DNA from: JAXMCI01 sp046349435
Lineage (GTDB): Bacteria; Pseudomonadota; Alphaproteobacteria; Dongiales; Dongiaceae
Assembly: GCA_046349435.1 (NCBI GenBank)
Contig: JAXMCI010000043.1
Span: 4,036 to 68,035, forward strand
Direction of reading: 5' to 3'
Length of the DNA: 64,000 nt
In this document: one piece after another, positions 12,395 through 20,168 of the stretch
Layout: every line of letters starts with the position of its first letter
How positions within the stretch are numbered: position 1 is the stretch's first letter
The notes under the pieces: generated by a model
Told to the model about the DNA's origin: nothing
Databases searched by the model: none
What the model saw: only the letters and a program-made list of their open reading frames with translations
Made by a program: the position numbers and the translations under genes

Positions 12395-12979
12395 ATGCCG
12401 CGGCAACCGAGCAGGGGCCAGAAGCAGACGGTCGGGCGGGTCATGCACGAGTTCAAGCACGGCGAGCTGAAGACCGCCCGGGGCAAGCGCAAGGTGAAGA
12501 GCCGCAAGCAGGCGATCGCCATCGCGCTGCACGAGGCGGGCGCCTCGAGATCCGAGAGCCGCAGGAAGAACGAGGCCAATCTGCGGCGCACCAAGGCCAA
12601 GGAACGGCGCGGCGAGACGGCGCGCGACGAGGCCGAGGGCCGCAAGAGCCGCCGCCCGGCGGCCGCGGGGCGCCGCAAGACGGCAGGCGGCAAGGCGACG
12701 GCGAGCCGGACGGCGACGGCAGGCAGGAAGGCGACGGCCAGCCGCAAGACGGCCGGCCCCAAGACCGCCGCCCGCAAGACCGCCGGCCGCAAGACGGCGA
12801 GCCGCAAGACGACGGCGCGCAAGCCGGCGGCAGCCAGCCGACGCAAGGCGCCGGCGCGCGGCCGCGGCGGGGCCGGCGAGAAGACCCGCGCCGAGCTCTA
12901 CGCGCAGGCCAGCCGGCGCAATATTCCCGGCCGCTCGCGGATGAGCAAGGCGCAGCTGGCCCGCGCCCTGGCGCGCTGA
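12395..12979 (+). CDS. DUF6496-like protein with histone-H1-like Lys/Ala/Arg repeats and C-terminal SAP/Rho-N-like motif
   Basis: 194 residues in three parts. Residues 1-50 resemble the DUF6496 module (VGRVMHEFKHGELK followed by VKSRKQAIAIALHEAG). Residues about 85-155 are a low-complexity tract of repeated RKTA, GRKTAS and RKATA units, like bacterial histone-H1 homologues. Residues about 160-194 resemble a Rho-N/SAP-type helical motif (KTRAELYAQASRRNIPGRS, then MSKAQLARALAR). The composition predicts strong nucleic-acid binding. A GGAG ribosome site lies 8 bases before the ATG. A role in nucleoid structure or stress is inference. Confidence 0.82.
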   Translation: MPRQPSRGQKQTVGRVMHEFKHGELKTARGKRKVKSRKQAIAIALHEAGASRSESRRKNEANLRRTKAKERRGETARDEAEGRKSRRPAAAGRRKTAGGKATASRTATAGRKATASRKTAGPKTAARKTAGRKTASRKTTARKPAAASRRKAPARGRGGAGEKTRAELYAQASRRNIPGRSRMSKAQLARALAR

Positions 12980-13065
12980 GCCGGGGCGCGCTGAGCCCGG
13001 GCGGTCGGGCGGCCTGCCGCTGGTGCCGGGGGCCGCCCTTCCGTCCGCGCCTGAATCGTGACGCC

Positions 13066-13090
13066 GGCGGCGGCGCTGGTCGCCGCCGCC
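13066..13090. terminator. GC-rich hairpin between convergent genes
   Basis: A perfect 10-bp stem (GGCGGCGGCG with CGCCGCCGCC) with a 5-base loop lies between the convergent genes ending at 12979 and 13134. There is no T-run on either side, so it is at best a weak intrinsic terminator. A chance match in GC-rich sequence is possible. Confidence 0.35.
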
Positions 13091-13133
13091 GCAGCGGGGC
13101 AGCTCGCCCGAGCCGTCAGATCACGTGGCCGGC

Positions 13134-13733
13134 TCAGATCACGTGATAGACCTGACCGGTCTGCCGGCCCTCGACCGACTTGACGTAGGCGAGCGAGACG
13201 CGGGCCACCGGGACCGGCTCGTGGCCGTGGAAGTACTCGCCGAACAGCCCCATCGACTCGACGATGACGCCGGGGCTGACGACGTTGATGCGCAGGCCGC
13301 GCGGCAGCTCGATGGCGGCGGCGCGCGCGAAGCAGTCGAGCGCCCCGTTCACCATGCTGGCGGAGGCGCCGTAGCGGATCGGGTCGTGGCTGAGCACGCC
13401 GCTGGTCAGCGTGAAGGAGCCGCCGTCATTGGCGTAGTCGCGGCCGATCAGCACCAGGTTGACCTGGCCCATCAGCTTGTCCTTCAGGCCGACCGCCATC
13501 TCGGTCTCGGTCATCGCGGCGAGGTCGCCGAAATGGACCTTGCCGGCGGCCGAGACCAGCGCGTCGAAGCGGCCGACCGTCTCGAACAGCGCCCGGATCG
13601 AGCCGCTGTCGGTGATGTCGACCCGGTGCTGGCCGCTGCGCCGCGCGGCCGTCACGATCTCGTGCCGGTCGCCGAGCGCGGCGGCCACCGCGCTGCCGAT
13701 GGTGCCGGTGCCGCCGACGACCACGATCCGCAT
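13134..13733 (-). CDS. Short-chain dehydrogenase/reductase, short type without YxxxK
   Basis: 199 residues. The Rossmann glycine motif is at the N-terminus (IVVVGGTGTIGSAVAAAL), with DITDSGSIRALF and the mid-region LVSAAGKVHFGDL. Where a classical SDR has YxxxK the sequence reads YGASASMVNGAL, so the catalytic Lys is not in its usual place. Such short SDRs are widespread in Proteobacteria, and their reactions are mostly unknown. It is 10 bases downstream of ridA on the same strand, so the pair is probably an operon. Confidence 0.85.
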   Translation of the reverse strand: MRIVVVGGTGTIGSAVAAALGDRHEIVTAARRSGQHRVDITDSGSIRALFETVGRFDALVSAAGKVHFGDLAAMTETEMAVGLKDKLMGQVNLVLIGRDYANDGGSFTLTSGVLSHDPIRYGASASMVNGALDCFARAAAIELPRGLRINVVSPGVIVESMGLFGEYFHGHEPVPVARVSLAYVKSVEGRQTGQVYHVI

Positions 13734-13743
13734 GGGCGGCGCC

Positions 13744-14094
13744 TCAGTCGAGCGCCGCGGTGACCGCGATCTCGACCAGCAGGTCCGGCCGGGCGAGCGA
13801 GGCCTGCACGGTGGCCCGCGCCGGGGTGTTGCCGGGCGACACCCAGGCGTCCCACACCTCGTTCATCTCGGCGAAGGCGCGGATGTCGGAGAGCCAGATG
13901 TTGGTGGTGACCAGGTTCTTCTTGCTGGTGCCGGCGGCCTTCAGCAGCTTGTCGATCTGCGACAGGATCTGCTTGGTCTGCTTGGCGACGGACGGCACCG
14001 GATTGGCGGCCACCTGGCCGGCGAGATAGACCATGTTGCCGTGCTTGACGGCCTGGCTCATGCGCGGGCCGGCCTGGATACGCTCAACGGACAT
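13744..14094 (-). CDS. ridA: RidA family protein (enamine/imine deaminase)
   Basis: 116 residues, the usual size for YjgF/YER057c/UK114 proteins. These form trimers and hydrolyse reactive 2-aminoacrylate-type enamines and imines. The family pattern is clear: MVYLAGQVAAN, QTKQILSQIDKLLKAAG, NLVTTNIWLSDIRAFAEMNEVW, and the terminal PARATVQASLARPDLLVEI containing the conserved Arg. It probably copes with imines made by the PLP and flavin enzymes of this organism (inference). It is upstream of and cotranscribed with the SDR gene. Confidence 0.93.
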   Translation of the reverse strand: MSVERIQAGPRMSQAVKHGNMVYLAGQVAANPVPSVAKQTKQILSQIDKLLKAAGTSKKNLVTTNIWLSDIRAFAEMNEVWDAWVSPGNTPARATVQASLARPDLLVEIAVTAALD

Positions 14095-14159
14095 CGCTCC
14101 CCCTCGGATTCATGGGATGTTGCAGGACGCGCCGGCCTGGCCGGCGCGGCAACATAATT

Positions 14160-14543
14160 TCACAGCCGGGCGGGCTTGTCTTGCGAGGGATCGCGGGCGT
14201 CGAGCCGGCTCACCGCCGGCGTGCAGCGATGCCAGATCTCGCCCGGATCCTGGTCCGGGCCGCGGCGCAGATCGACCGTGTTCTCGTCGAGCAGCCGCAT
14301 GGAGATGGTGCCGCCGGCGCCAGGCTCACCGGCCGGCACGACATAGGAGAAGAAGTGCCGGCGGTAGTCGCCGATCGTCGGGCGGCCCGCCGGCGTGACG
14401 ATCGCCACCCCGTGGATCGAGAAATGCTGCTGCCCGTCCGCCTGGCACCAGTCGCCGTCGATGGTGATCGGCCCGGGCCGGCGCCGCCACGACGGCGGTG
14501 AGCGCCGCGAGCGCGACGCACAAGAGCCGGGGCGCAGGACCAT
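14160..14543 (-). CDS. Small exported protein, signal-peptide region apparently out of frame
   Basis: The C-terminal 110 residues look like a real secreted domain: ITIDGDWCQADGQQHFSIHG, then YRRHFFSYVVPAGE, SMRLLDENTVDL and GEIWHRCTPA with two cysteines. In the given frame the N-terminus is Arg/Pro/Ser-rich. Shifting one frame between about 14475 and 14530 gives a good signal peptide (LLCVALAALTAVVAAPARA). Two compensating single-base changes are therefore likely. ATG 14555 is an alternative start. No family was recognised. Confidence 0.55.
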   Translation of the reverse strand: MVLRPGSCASRSRRSPPSWRRRPGPITIDGDWCQADGQQHFSIHGVAIVTPAGRPTIGDYRRHFFSYVVPAGEPGAGGTISMRLLDENTVDLRRGPDQDPGEIWHRCTPAVSRLDARDPSQDKPARL

Positions 14544-14670
14544 GATCCGGATCATCGGCCCGCCGGACCGGCGGGTCCAGCCGTTTCGAGATGATCGGCG
14601 TCGAAAAGGGACCCCTCCCTGCGGTTGAGTGAGACTGGTTGGCTGGATCAACAGCCGGCCAAGAGCGGGG

Positions 14671-15457
14671 ATGCTGAGCGTGGAGACGATCGCGAGGGTT
14701 CGGCGCGCGCACGGGGTGCTGGAAGTCGATCAAGGCGATCGCGCCGAAGCTGGGGATCTCGCGCAAGGTCGTGCGCAAGGTGCTGCGCGACGGTGCGACG
14801 GAGTTCCGCTACGAGCGGGCGGTGCCGCGGCCCAGGCCGGCGGGGGATCTACGACAACATGAGGACAGGGGTCGACGCGGTGTTCGTCGGCAAGGAGCGC
14901 GCCTTCAACCGGCGCTTCGCCCGGATGCGCGCACTACCTGGTCGAGCCGGTAGCCTGCACGCCGGGCGCCGGCTGGAAGAAGGGCCAGGTCGAGAGCCAG
15001 AGCCTGCCCCATGGCGGCGGGGTCGGCGCGCTGCGCGAGCGGTTCTTCACCCCGCGGCTCGGGGCGGCAAGCTACGAGGAGCTCAACGGCTGGCTGGCCG
15101 ACCGCTGCGTCGCCCATGCCAGGCGCAGCGCCATCCGGAAATCGCCAGGGCTACCGTGCGGTCGGTGTTCGAGGCCGAGCGGCCGCTGCTGGTGCCCTAT
15201 GCCGGGCGCTTCGACGGCTTCCACGCCAGCACGGCTGCGGTGTCGAAGACCTGCCTGGTGCGCTTCGACACCAACAAGTACTCGGTGATGGCCAAGGCGG
15301 TCGGCCGCCCGGTCGAGATCCGCGCCTATGCCGACCGAGGTGGTGATCTGCAAGAGCGGCGAGGTCGTCGCCGAGCATGCCCGCCGCTTCGGCCGCGACC
15401 AGACGATCTACCACCCCGGGCTACGTGCCGGTCTGGCGCTTCAAGAACCGCGCCTGA
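14671..15457 (+). pseudogene. istA: IS21-family transposase IstA remnant, internally deleted and frameshifted
   Basis: The N-terminal helix-turn-helix part of IstA is recognisable (MLSVETIARVRRAHGV, then after a frame change KSIKAIAPKLGISRKVVRK and FRYERAVPRP). The sequence then jumps at about 14845 to the middle of the integrase core (GIYDNMRTGVDAVFVGKERA), so roughly 200 residues including the first catalytic Asp region are missing. Further frame changes separate the blocks YLVEPVACT, RFFTPRL, and AERPLLVPYAGRFDGFHAS with KTCLVRFDTNKYSVMAKAVG. The expected C-terminus after YVPV is replaced by WRFKNRA and a stop. No istB follows and no terminal repeats were identified. This is a dead mobile-element relic. 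Confidence 0.82.
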
Positions 15458-15803
15458 GACGCCGCCGCCCAAGCTCCCGGCACCCCGCCGCCGCAGGCAT
15501 GGGTTTCCAAGGCATTGGGGAAGCGTAGATTCGGGAGCCAGCCGCAGCGGGCTCCCGGATCCGTCGGTATAGGCCTTCAGCCGGCTATTCCTCGGCGGGT
15601 TGCTCCCAGCAGAGCCCGCTTCCGCTTCGCCGGCCACCATCAAGACTATCTGCTCGAGGCTGCAGCCGTCGATCTCGCGGCAGCCGCCGGCGGTTGCCCC
15701 TGCGCGAACGCCCTGTCAGCACAGCCTTGCCCCCCGAGGGTCATCCGGCCAAGGTCCCGGGAGGGGGGACCTTTTGAACGCCGACGGCCAGATCGACGCT
15801 GAA
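15458..15803. other. No gene recognised between IS21 remnant and cupin relic
   Basis: About 350 bases with short overlapping frames but no recognisable protein on either strand and no start with a convincing ribosome site. It may be remains of the IS21 element (istB would be expected here, but no Walker motif is seen) or of other deleted DNA. Confidence 0.5.
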
Positions 15804-16284
15804 TCACATCATGTACATCGTCGGGGTTGTGGAAGAGGTCGAACGAGACTAGGGTGCCGTCTCCTTGCCCGTGTTCTTCCACCAGTGCGAGACCTCGTGG
15901 TTCTCGACCGCGAGATCGCCGGCCTTGTGCACGATTGGATCGGCGCAAGTGCTGGTGAATTCGGTGATCGTGCCTTGCAGGATGTAGATCAGCGCAGGCC
16001 GATCGGCGTGGCTGTGCCAAGGCACCTCGCCGCCGGGCGCGACGGTGAAGTAGGCGCTGGTCGCAACTGGTAGCCAGCCAGCTTGACCTTCCTCATTGCC
16101 AGGTCGATCGAGCCGATGAGCTTGTCGGCGACGCCCTTCGGCACATTCGTTCCGGGTGGAATGAGATTCAAGCCGCTTGCCGGCCGGGCATTCGCCGGCG
16201 AGGCGCGTTGAAGGCGAGCGCGCCAAGAGCACCGGCGAAGGCGACGCTTCGACGTACCGGCCGGATCGTTGTGAAGGCAGACAT
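15804..16284 (-). pseudogene. Exported cupin-domain protein, frameshifted
   Basis: The ATG at 16284 begins a signal-peptide-like N-terminus (MSAFTTIRPVRRSVAFAGA) that runs into a wrong frame near 16205. The adjacent frame continues with NVPKGVADKLIGSIDLAMRK. Another shift near 16065 gives the cupin core (FTVAPGGEVPWHSHADRPAL, YILQGTITEF, then HKAGDLAVENHEVSHWWKNT), whose His and Glu residues would bind the metal. A third shift near 15850 yields VSFDLFHNPDDVH. The stop at 15804-15806 fits a further one-base shift. At least three frame changes make it non-functional as given. No neighbour suggests a substrate. Confidence 0.7.
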
Positions 16285-16566
16285 TGATTGCTCCTGTCGT
16301 GAGTGGACGGCCAAACGGGGCCGGGCGAGAGGCGTGATGCTTTCGCGGCGCGATCGGAAATGCCGAGAAGTTATCGGTTTGATAGAGGCGCCCGTATCGT
16401 TCGGCAGGGCTTCCCGCTTCCACATTGCGGGACGCGTTCGCGCGCTTGCGCCAGCATCATCGAACTCCAATTTGGCCCTCCTTGGCCGCCCCTCAGCGAG
16501 GGGGGCTATTCCCGCTTGCCGGAGGACGCGCCGGACCGTCCCCGACATGGTGTGGTTGGGGTGCCG
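16285..16566. other. No gene recognised
   Basis: About 280 bases between the cupin relic and the methyltransferase gene. Minus-strand frames are open but resemble no family, and base composition is somewhat less GC-rich than the neighbours. It may hold the promoter of the minus-strand cupin gene. Confidence 0.4.
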
Positions 16567-17409
16567 TCACCCAGCCCCGGCTGTTCGGGTGCGTGAATTG
16601 CCGATGCGAGCCGCTGGCCCGACCTGAAACCACCCGTAAGGGGTGGCGCTGAGCCGGACCGCCAGCGCCTCGCCCCAGGCCTGGGCGAACAGCGCGTCGG
16701 GGTGCCAGCCCCAGTCGCGCAACGCGGCGGCGAGCCGGCGCGGCACGTCGTCCGCGCCCTCGACGCGGTCGAGCCGCTCGGCGAGGTACTCGGCGATCAT
16801 CGGCGGGCTCTCGTAGATCTCGTAGCTCGCGCCGGCGCGGATCCCGGCGAAGCCGGCGGCGCGCAGCCAGGCCGCCAGCTTGCGGCCGGCCTCGGCGTCG
16901 CCGCCATTGCCGGACTGGAGCGCCTGGTAGAAGCGGATCGCCTCGCGCACCAGCGGCGGCAGCGGATGGATCAGGAAGCCGCCCCAGTCGGGGCTGCGCA
17001 GCCCGATCACCCCGCCCGGCCGCAGCACCCGCCTGAGCTCGGCCAGCGCGTCGGCCGGCCGCGCCAGGTGCTCGAGCAGCGCGTGCGAGAACACGGCGTC
17101 GAAGGAGGCGTCGGGGAAGGGCAGCGCATAGATGCTGCCGCTGACGAAGCGGACCGCCAGCCCCGCCGCCGCGGCCTCGGCCGCGGCCGCCGCGAACTGG
17201 CCGCCGGCGGCATCGAGGCCGGTCACCGGGCCCGGCGCCACCAGCCGGGCGAGGTCGAGCGTGATCGTCCCGGGGCCGCAGCCGCAATCGAGCAGCGCCA
17301 TGCCCGGCCCCAGCTCGGGCGTGAAGAAGGCGGCGTGGCTGGCGGCCCGTCGCCGCGCCATCAGCGAGAGCGCGGTCGCGCCATGGCCCGGGGTGTAGAG
17401 CTCGGTCAT
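16567..17409 (-). CDS. Class I SAM-dependent methyltransferase
   Basis: 280 residues, starting at MTELYTPGHGATALSLMARR. An upstream in-frame extension to 17556 is unlikely coding and overlaps the divergent promoter region. SAM-binding motif I is LLDCGCGPGTITLDLA, followed by GLDAAGGQFAAAA, FVSGSIYALPFPDASFD and FSHALLEHLARPADALAEL with LRPGGVIGL, the usual UbiE/Methyltransf_11 pattern. It methylates a small molecule in the cytoplasm; the acceptor is unknown. It is divergent from the PLP enzyme gene at 17559, with 149 bases between them. Confidence 0.88.
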   Translation of the reverse strand: MTELYTPGHGATALSLMARRRAASHAAFFTPELGPGMALLDCGCGPGTITLDLARLVAPGPVTGLDAAGGQFAAAAAEAAAAGLAVRFVSGSIYALPFPDASFDAVFSHALLEHLARPADALAELRRVLRPGGVIGLRSPDWGGFLIHPLPPLVREAIRFYQALQSGNGGDAEAGRKLAAWLRAAGFAGIRAGASYEIYESPPMIAEYLAERLDRVEGADDVPRRLAAALRDWGWHPDALFAQAWGEALAVRLSATPYGWFQVGPAARIGNSRTRTAGAG

Positions 17410-17558
17410 GCGATCCTCCGAGGGCGGACGGGCCGAGGATAGCGCGGCAGCTTGCGGCAGAGCGCTGCAAATCCCGAAAGGCGGCCCTGCGGCTGCGGCG
17501 TGACGCCGGCCCGCCGCGGGTCTACAACGCAGCCGCCGTCTCAGCCCTGGGGACACCG

Positions 17559-18551
17559 ATGCTCGCCCGCTTCCCGCGCCGCCGCTTCTGCCACCTGCCG
17601 ACCCCGCTGGAGGAGCTGCCGGCGCTGTCGCGCCATCTCGGCGGGCCGACCCTGCTGGCCAAGCGCGACGACTGCACCGGCCTGGCGCTCGGCGGCAACA
17701 AGAACCGCAAGCTGGAGTTCATCCTGGCCGAGGCGCTCGCCGCCGGCGCCGACACGCTGGTCACCGCCGGCGGCGTGCAGTCGAACCACTGCCGGCAGAC
17801 CGCCGCCGCCGCGGCCCGGCACGGGCTCGCCTGCGAGCTGGTGCTGTCGCGCAGCGTCCCCTCCAACGATCCCGCCTATCCGCGCAGCGGCAACGTGCTG
17901 CTCGACCGGCTGTTCGGCGCCCGCCTCAACTATGTCGGCGCCGACATCGACTGGGCCGTCGAGCTCGAGGCGGTGGCGGAGCAGGTGCGGCGGCGCGGCG
18001 GCCGGCCCCACATCGTGCCGGTCGGCGGCTCGACCCCGACCGGCGCGCTCGGCTACGTCGCCTGCGGCCAGGAGATCCTGCAGCAGGCCGAGGCGGCCGG
18101 CCGGCCGATCGACGCGGTGGTGCATTGCTCGGGCAGCGGCGGCGCCCAGGCCGGGCTGCTGGTCGGGCTGCAGGGCAGCGGCGTGCCGGTGATCGGCGTC
18201 AGCAGCGGGCGCGCCCGCGCGACGCTGACCGGGCAGGTGCTGGAGCTCGCCGACCAGACCCTGGCGAAGCTCGGCCGCCGCGGCACCTTTCCCCGCGACG
18301 AGGTCGAGGTGCTCGACGCCTATGTCGGGGCGGGCTACGGCATGCCGACGCCGGGGATGCTGGAGGCGCTCGAGCTCTGCGCCCGGCTCGAGGGGCTGCT
18401 GCTCGACCCGGTCTATACCGGCAAGGCGATGGCCGGCCTGATCGACCTGATCCGGCAGGGCCGCTTCGGCGCCGGGCAGACCGTGGTGTTCGTCCATACC
18501 GGCGGCGTGCCGGCGCTCTTCGCCTACCAGGACGCGGTGATGCCGGACTGA
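17559..18551 (+). CDS. PLP-dependent D-cysteine desulfhydrase / L-cysteate sulfo-lyase family protein
   Basis: 330 residues of the ACC deaminase/D-cysteine desulfhydrase family. The PLP-lysine motif is LALGGNKNRKLEF, with Lys48 predicted to bind the cofactor. It is followed by VTAGGVQSNHCRQTAAAAA, the phosphate-binding GSGGAQAGLLVG, and the C-terminal VFVHTGGVPALFAY. Members release pyruvate, ammonia and sulfide or sulfite from D-cysteine or L-cysteate, or deaminate ACC. The residues do not let me choose between these. It is a single gene, followed 71 bases later by the M81 gene on the same strand. Confidence 0.87.
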   Translation: MLARFPRRRFCHLPTPLEELPALSRHLGGPTLLAKRDDCTGLALGGNKNRKLEFILAEALAAGADTLVTAGGVQSNHCRQTAAAAARHGLACELVLSRSVPSNDPAYPRSGNVLLDRLFGARLNYVGADIDWAVELEAVAEQVRRRGGRPHIVPVGGSTPTGALGYVACGQEILQQAEAAGRPIDAVVHCSGSGGAQAGLLVGLQGSGVPVIGVSSGRARATLTGQVLELADQTLAKLGRRGTFPRDEVEVLDAYVGAGYGMPTPGMLEALELCARLEGLLLDPVYTGKAMAGLIDLIRQGRFGAGQTVVFVHTGGVPALFAYQDAVMPD

Positions 18552-18622
18552 GCCGGGCTGCTTGACTGGCCGGCGGCCGTCCCGAAGACTGCCCGTCCCG
18601 CCCGAGAGCCCGGACCGCCCCC

Positions 18623-20083
18623 ATGAAGATCTTCATCGCCGGCTTCGACACCGAGACCAACACCTTCGCGCCGATCCCGACCGGCTATGAGAGCTTCGAG
18701 GGCAACTTCCTGGCGCATGGCGACGCGACCCGCCGGCCGCCCAACTACTGCTCCGGCCAGCTGATCGTCTGGCGGCGGCGCGCCGAGGCGCTGGGCTGGC
18801 AGGTCGCCGAGGGGCTCTGCACCTTCGCCGAGCCGGGCGGGCGGATCGTCCGGCCGGCCTATGAGCGGCTGCGCGACGAGATCCTCGCCGGCCTCGAGCG
18901 CGCCATGCCGGTCGACGCGGTGATCCTGGCGCTGCACGGCGCCATGGCGGCGGTCGGCACCGACGATTGCGAGGGCGACCTGCTCGGCCGCATCCGGGCG
19001 ATCGTCGGGCCCGCGGTGCCGGTCGGCGCCGAGCTCGACCTGCACTGCCACATCACCGAGGCGATGGTGCGCGAGGCGACCGTGCTGGTCGCCTACAAGG
19101 AATACCCGCATGTCGACATCGACGAGCGGGCCGACGAGCTGTTCACGCTGGTCGCCGACGCCGCCACCGGCCGCACCCGCCCGGCGATGGCCGCGTGGGA
19201 CTGCCGGATGATCGGCACCTTCCGCACCACCGAGCAGCCGATGCGCGGCTTCGTCGACCGGATGGCGGCGATGGAGGGCCGGGACGGCGTGCTCTCCGTC
19301 TCGCTCAGCCACAGCTTCCCCTGGGGCGACGTCGCCGAGGTCGGCGCCAAGACGCTGGTGGTGACCGACGGCGACGCCGCCAAGGCGGCGCGGCTGGCCC
19401 GCGCGCTCGGCGAGGAATTCTTCGCCCTGCGCGAGGCGACGCGGCCGCGCTTCCTCACCATGGACGAGGCGCTCGACCAGGCGCTGGCGATCGAGGGCGG
19501 GCCGGTGGTGATCGCCGACGTCTCCGACAATTCCGGCGGCGGCGCGCCGGGCGACGCCACCTTCTTCGCCCGCCGGCTGATCGAGCGCGGCGTCACCGGC
19601 GCGGCGCTCGGCTATTTCTGGGACCCGATCGCCGTGCGCTTCTGCCAGGAGGCCGGGGTCGGCGCCAGCTTCGACCTGCGCTTCGGCGGCAAGTGCGGCG
19701 CGGCCTCGGGCGACCCGCTCGACCTCCACGTCACCGTGCGCGGCCTGGCGCACGACGTCACCCAGCGCTTCGGCACGGCGCCGGTCGCGCTCGGCACCGT
19801 CGCCTGGGTCGAGGGCGCCGGGCTCGACTTCGTGCTGGCGACGATGCGCACCCAGGCCTTCCATCCCGAGGGCATGACCAAGGTCGGGCTCGACCCGGCG
19901 CAGCGCAAGCTGGTGATCGTCAAGTCGACGCAGCATTTCCACGCCGGCTTCGCGCCGATCGCCAAGGCCGTGCTCTACGCCGACCCGCCCGGCACGCTGC
20001 GCACCGACTTCGCGGCCATTCCCTACACCAAGCTCACCCGACCCTACTGGCCGCGCGTCGCCGACCCCTTCGCCGCCGGCTGA
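18623..20083 (+). CDS. M81 family metallopeptidase-like protein (MlrC family)
   Basis: 486 residues, the normal length for MlrC/M81 proteins. The family start (IFIAGFDTETNTFAPIPTGY) is clear. Candidate zinc-binding residues lie in LALHGAMAAVGTDDCEGDLL and ELDLHCHITEAM. NSGGGAPGDATF and VKSTQHFHAGFAP are also family features. MlrC was described from microcystin breakdown, but most homologues occur in organisms that never meet microcystin, and they probably act on other amides or modified amino acids. No signal peptide is seen. Confidence 0.9.
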   Translation: MKIFIAGFDTETNTFAPIPTGYESFEGNFLAHGDATRRPPNYCSGQLIVWRRRAEALGWQVAEGLCTFAEPGGRIVRPAYERLRDEILAGLERAMPVDAVILALHGAMAAVGTDDCEGDLLGRIRAIVGPAVPVGAELDLHCHITEAMVREATVLVAYKEYPHVDIDERADELFTLVADAATGRTRPAMAAWDCRMIGTFRTTEQPMRGFVDRMAAMEGRDGVLSVSLSHSFPWGDVAEVGAKTLVVTDGDAAKAARLARALGEEFFALREATRPRFLTMDEALDQALAIEGGPVVIADVSDNSGGGAPGDATFFARRLIERGVTGAALGYFWDPIAVRFCQEAGVGASFDLRFGGKCGAASGDPLDLHVTVRGLAHDVTQRFGTAPVALGTVAWVEGAGLDFVLATMRTQAFHPEGMTKVGLDPAQRKLVIVKSTQHFHAGFAPIAKAVLYADPPGTLRTDFAAIPYTKLTRPYWPRVADPFAAG

Positions 20084-20168
20084 GGCGCGTATCGTGGCTT
20101 GGCCGTCGCGTGACGCTGGCCCGGCGGCTTGCTAGGCTGCCGCGCGGATTGCGTGAGGGAGGGACGAG

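Noticed and set aside
15458..15803. Search for istB after the istA relic
   Set aside because: No Walker A or other IstB motif is visible in any frame.
16168..16548. Minus-strand frame before the cupin gene with a VRRVLRQAGIAPL segment resembling a transposase or regulator helix
   Set aside because: The match is short, the rest of the frame is featureless and it overlaps the cupin start.
14671..16566. A genomic island boundary marked by the IS21 remnant
   Set aside because: Flanking genes share composition with the rest of the window, and no tRNA, integrase or direct repeats were found.
18623..20083. Microcystin degradation locus
   Set aside because: Only an MlrC-like gene is present. MlrA, MlrB and MlrD are absent nearby, and M81 proteins are common in organisms unrelated to microcystin.
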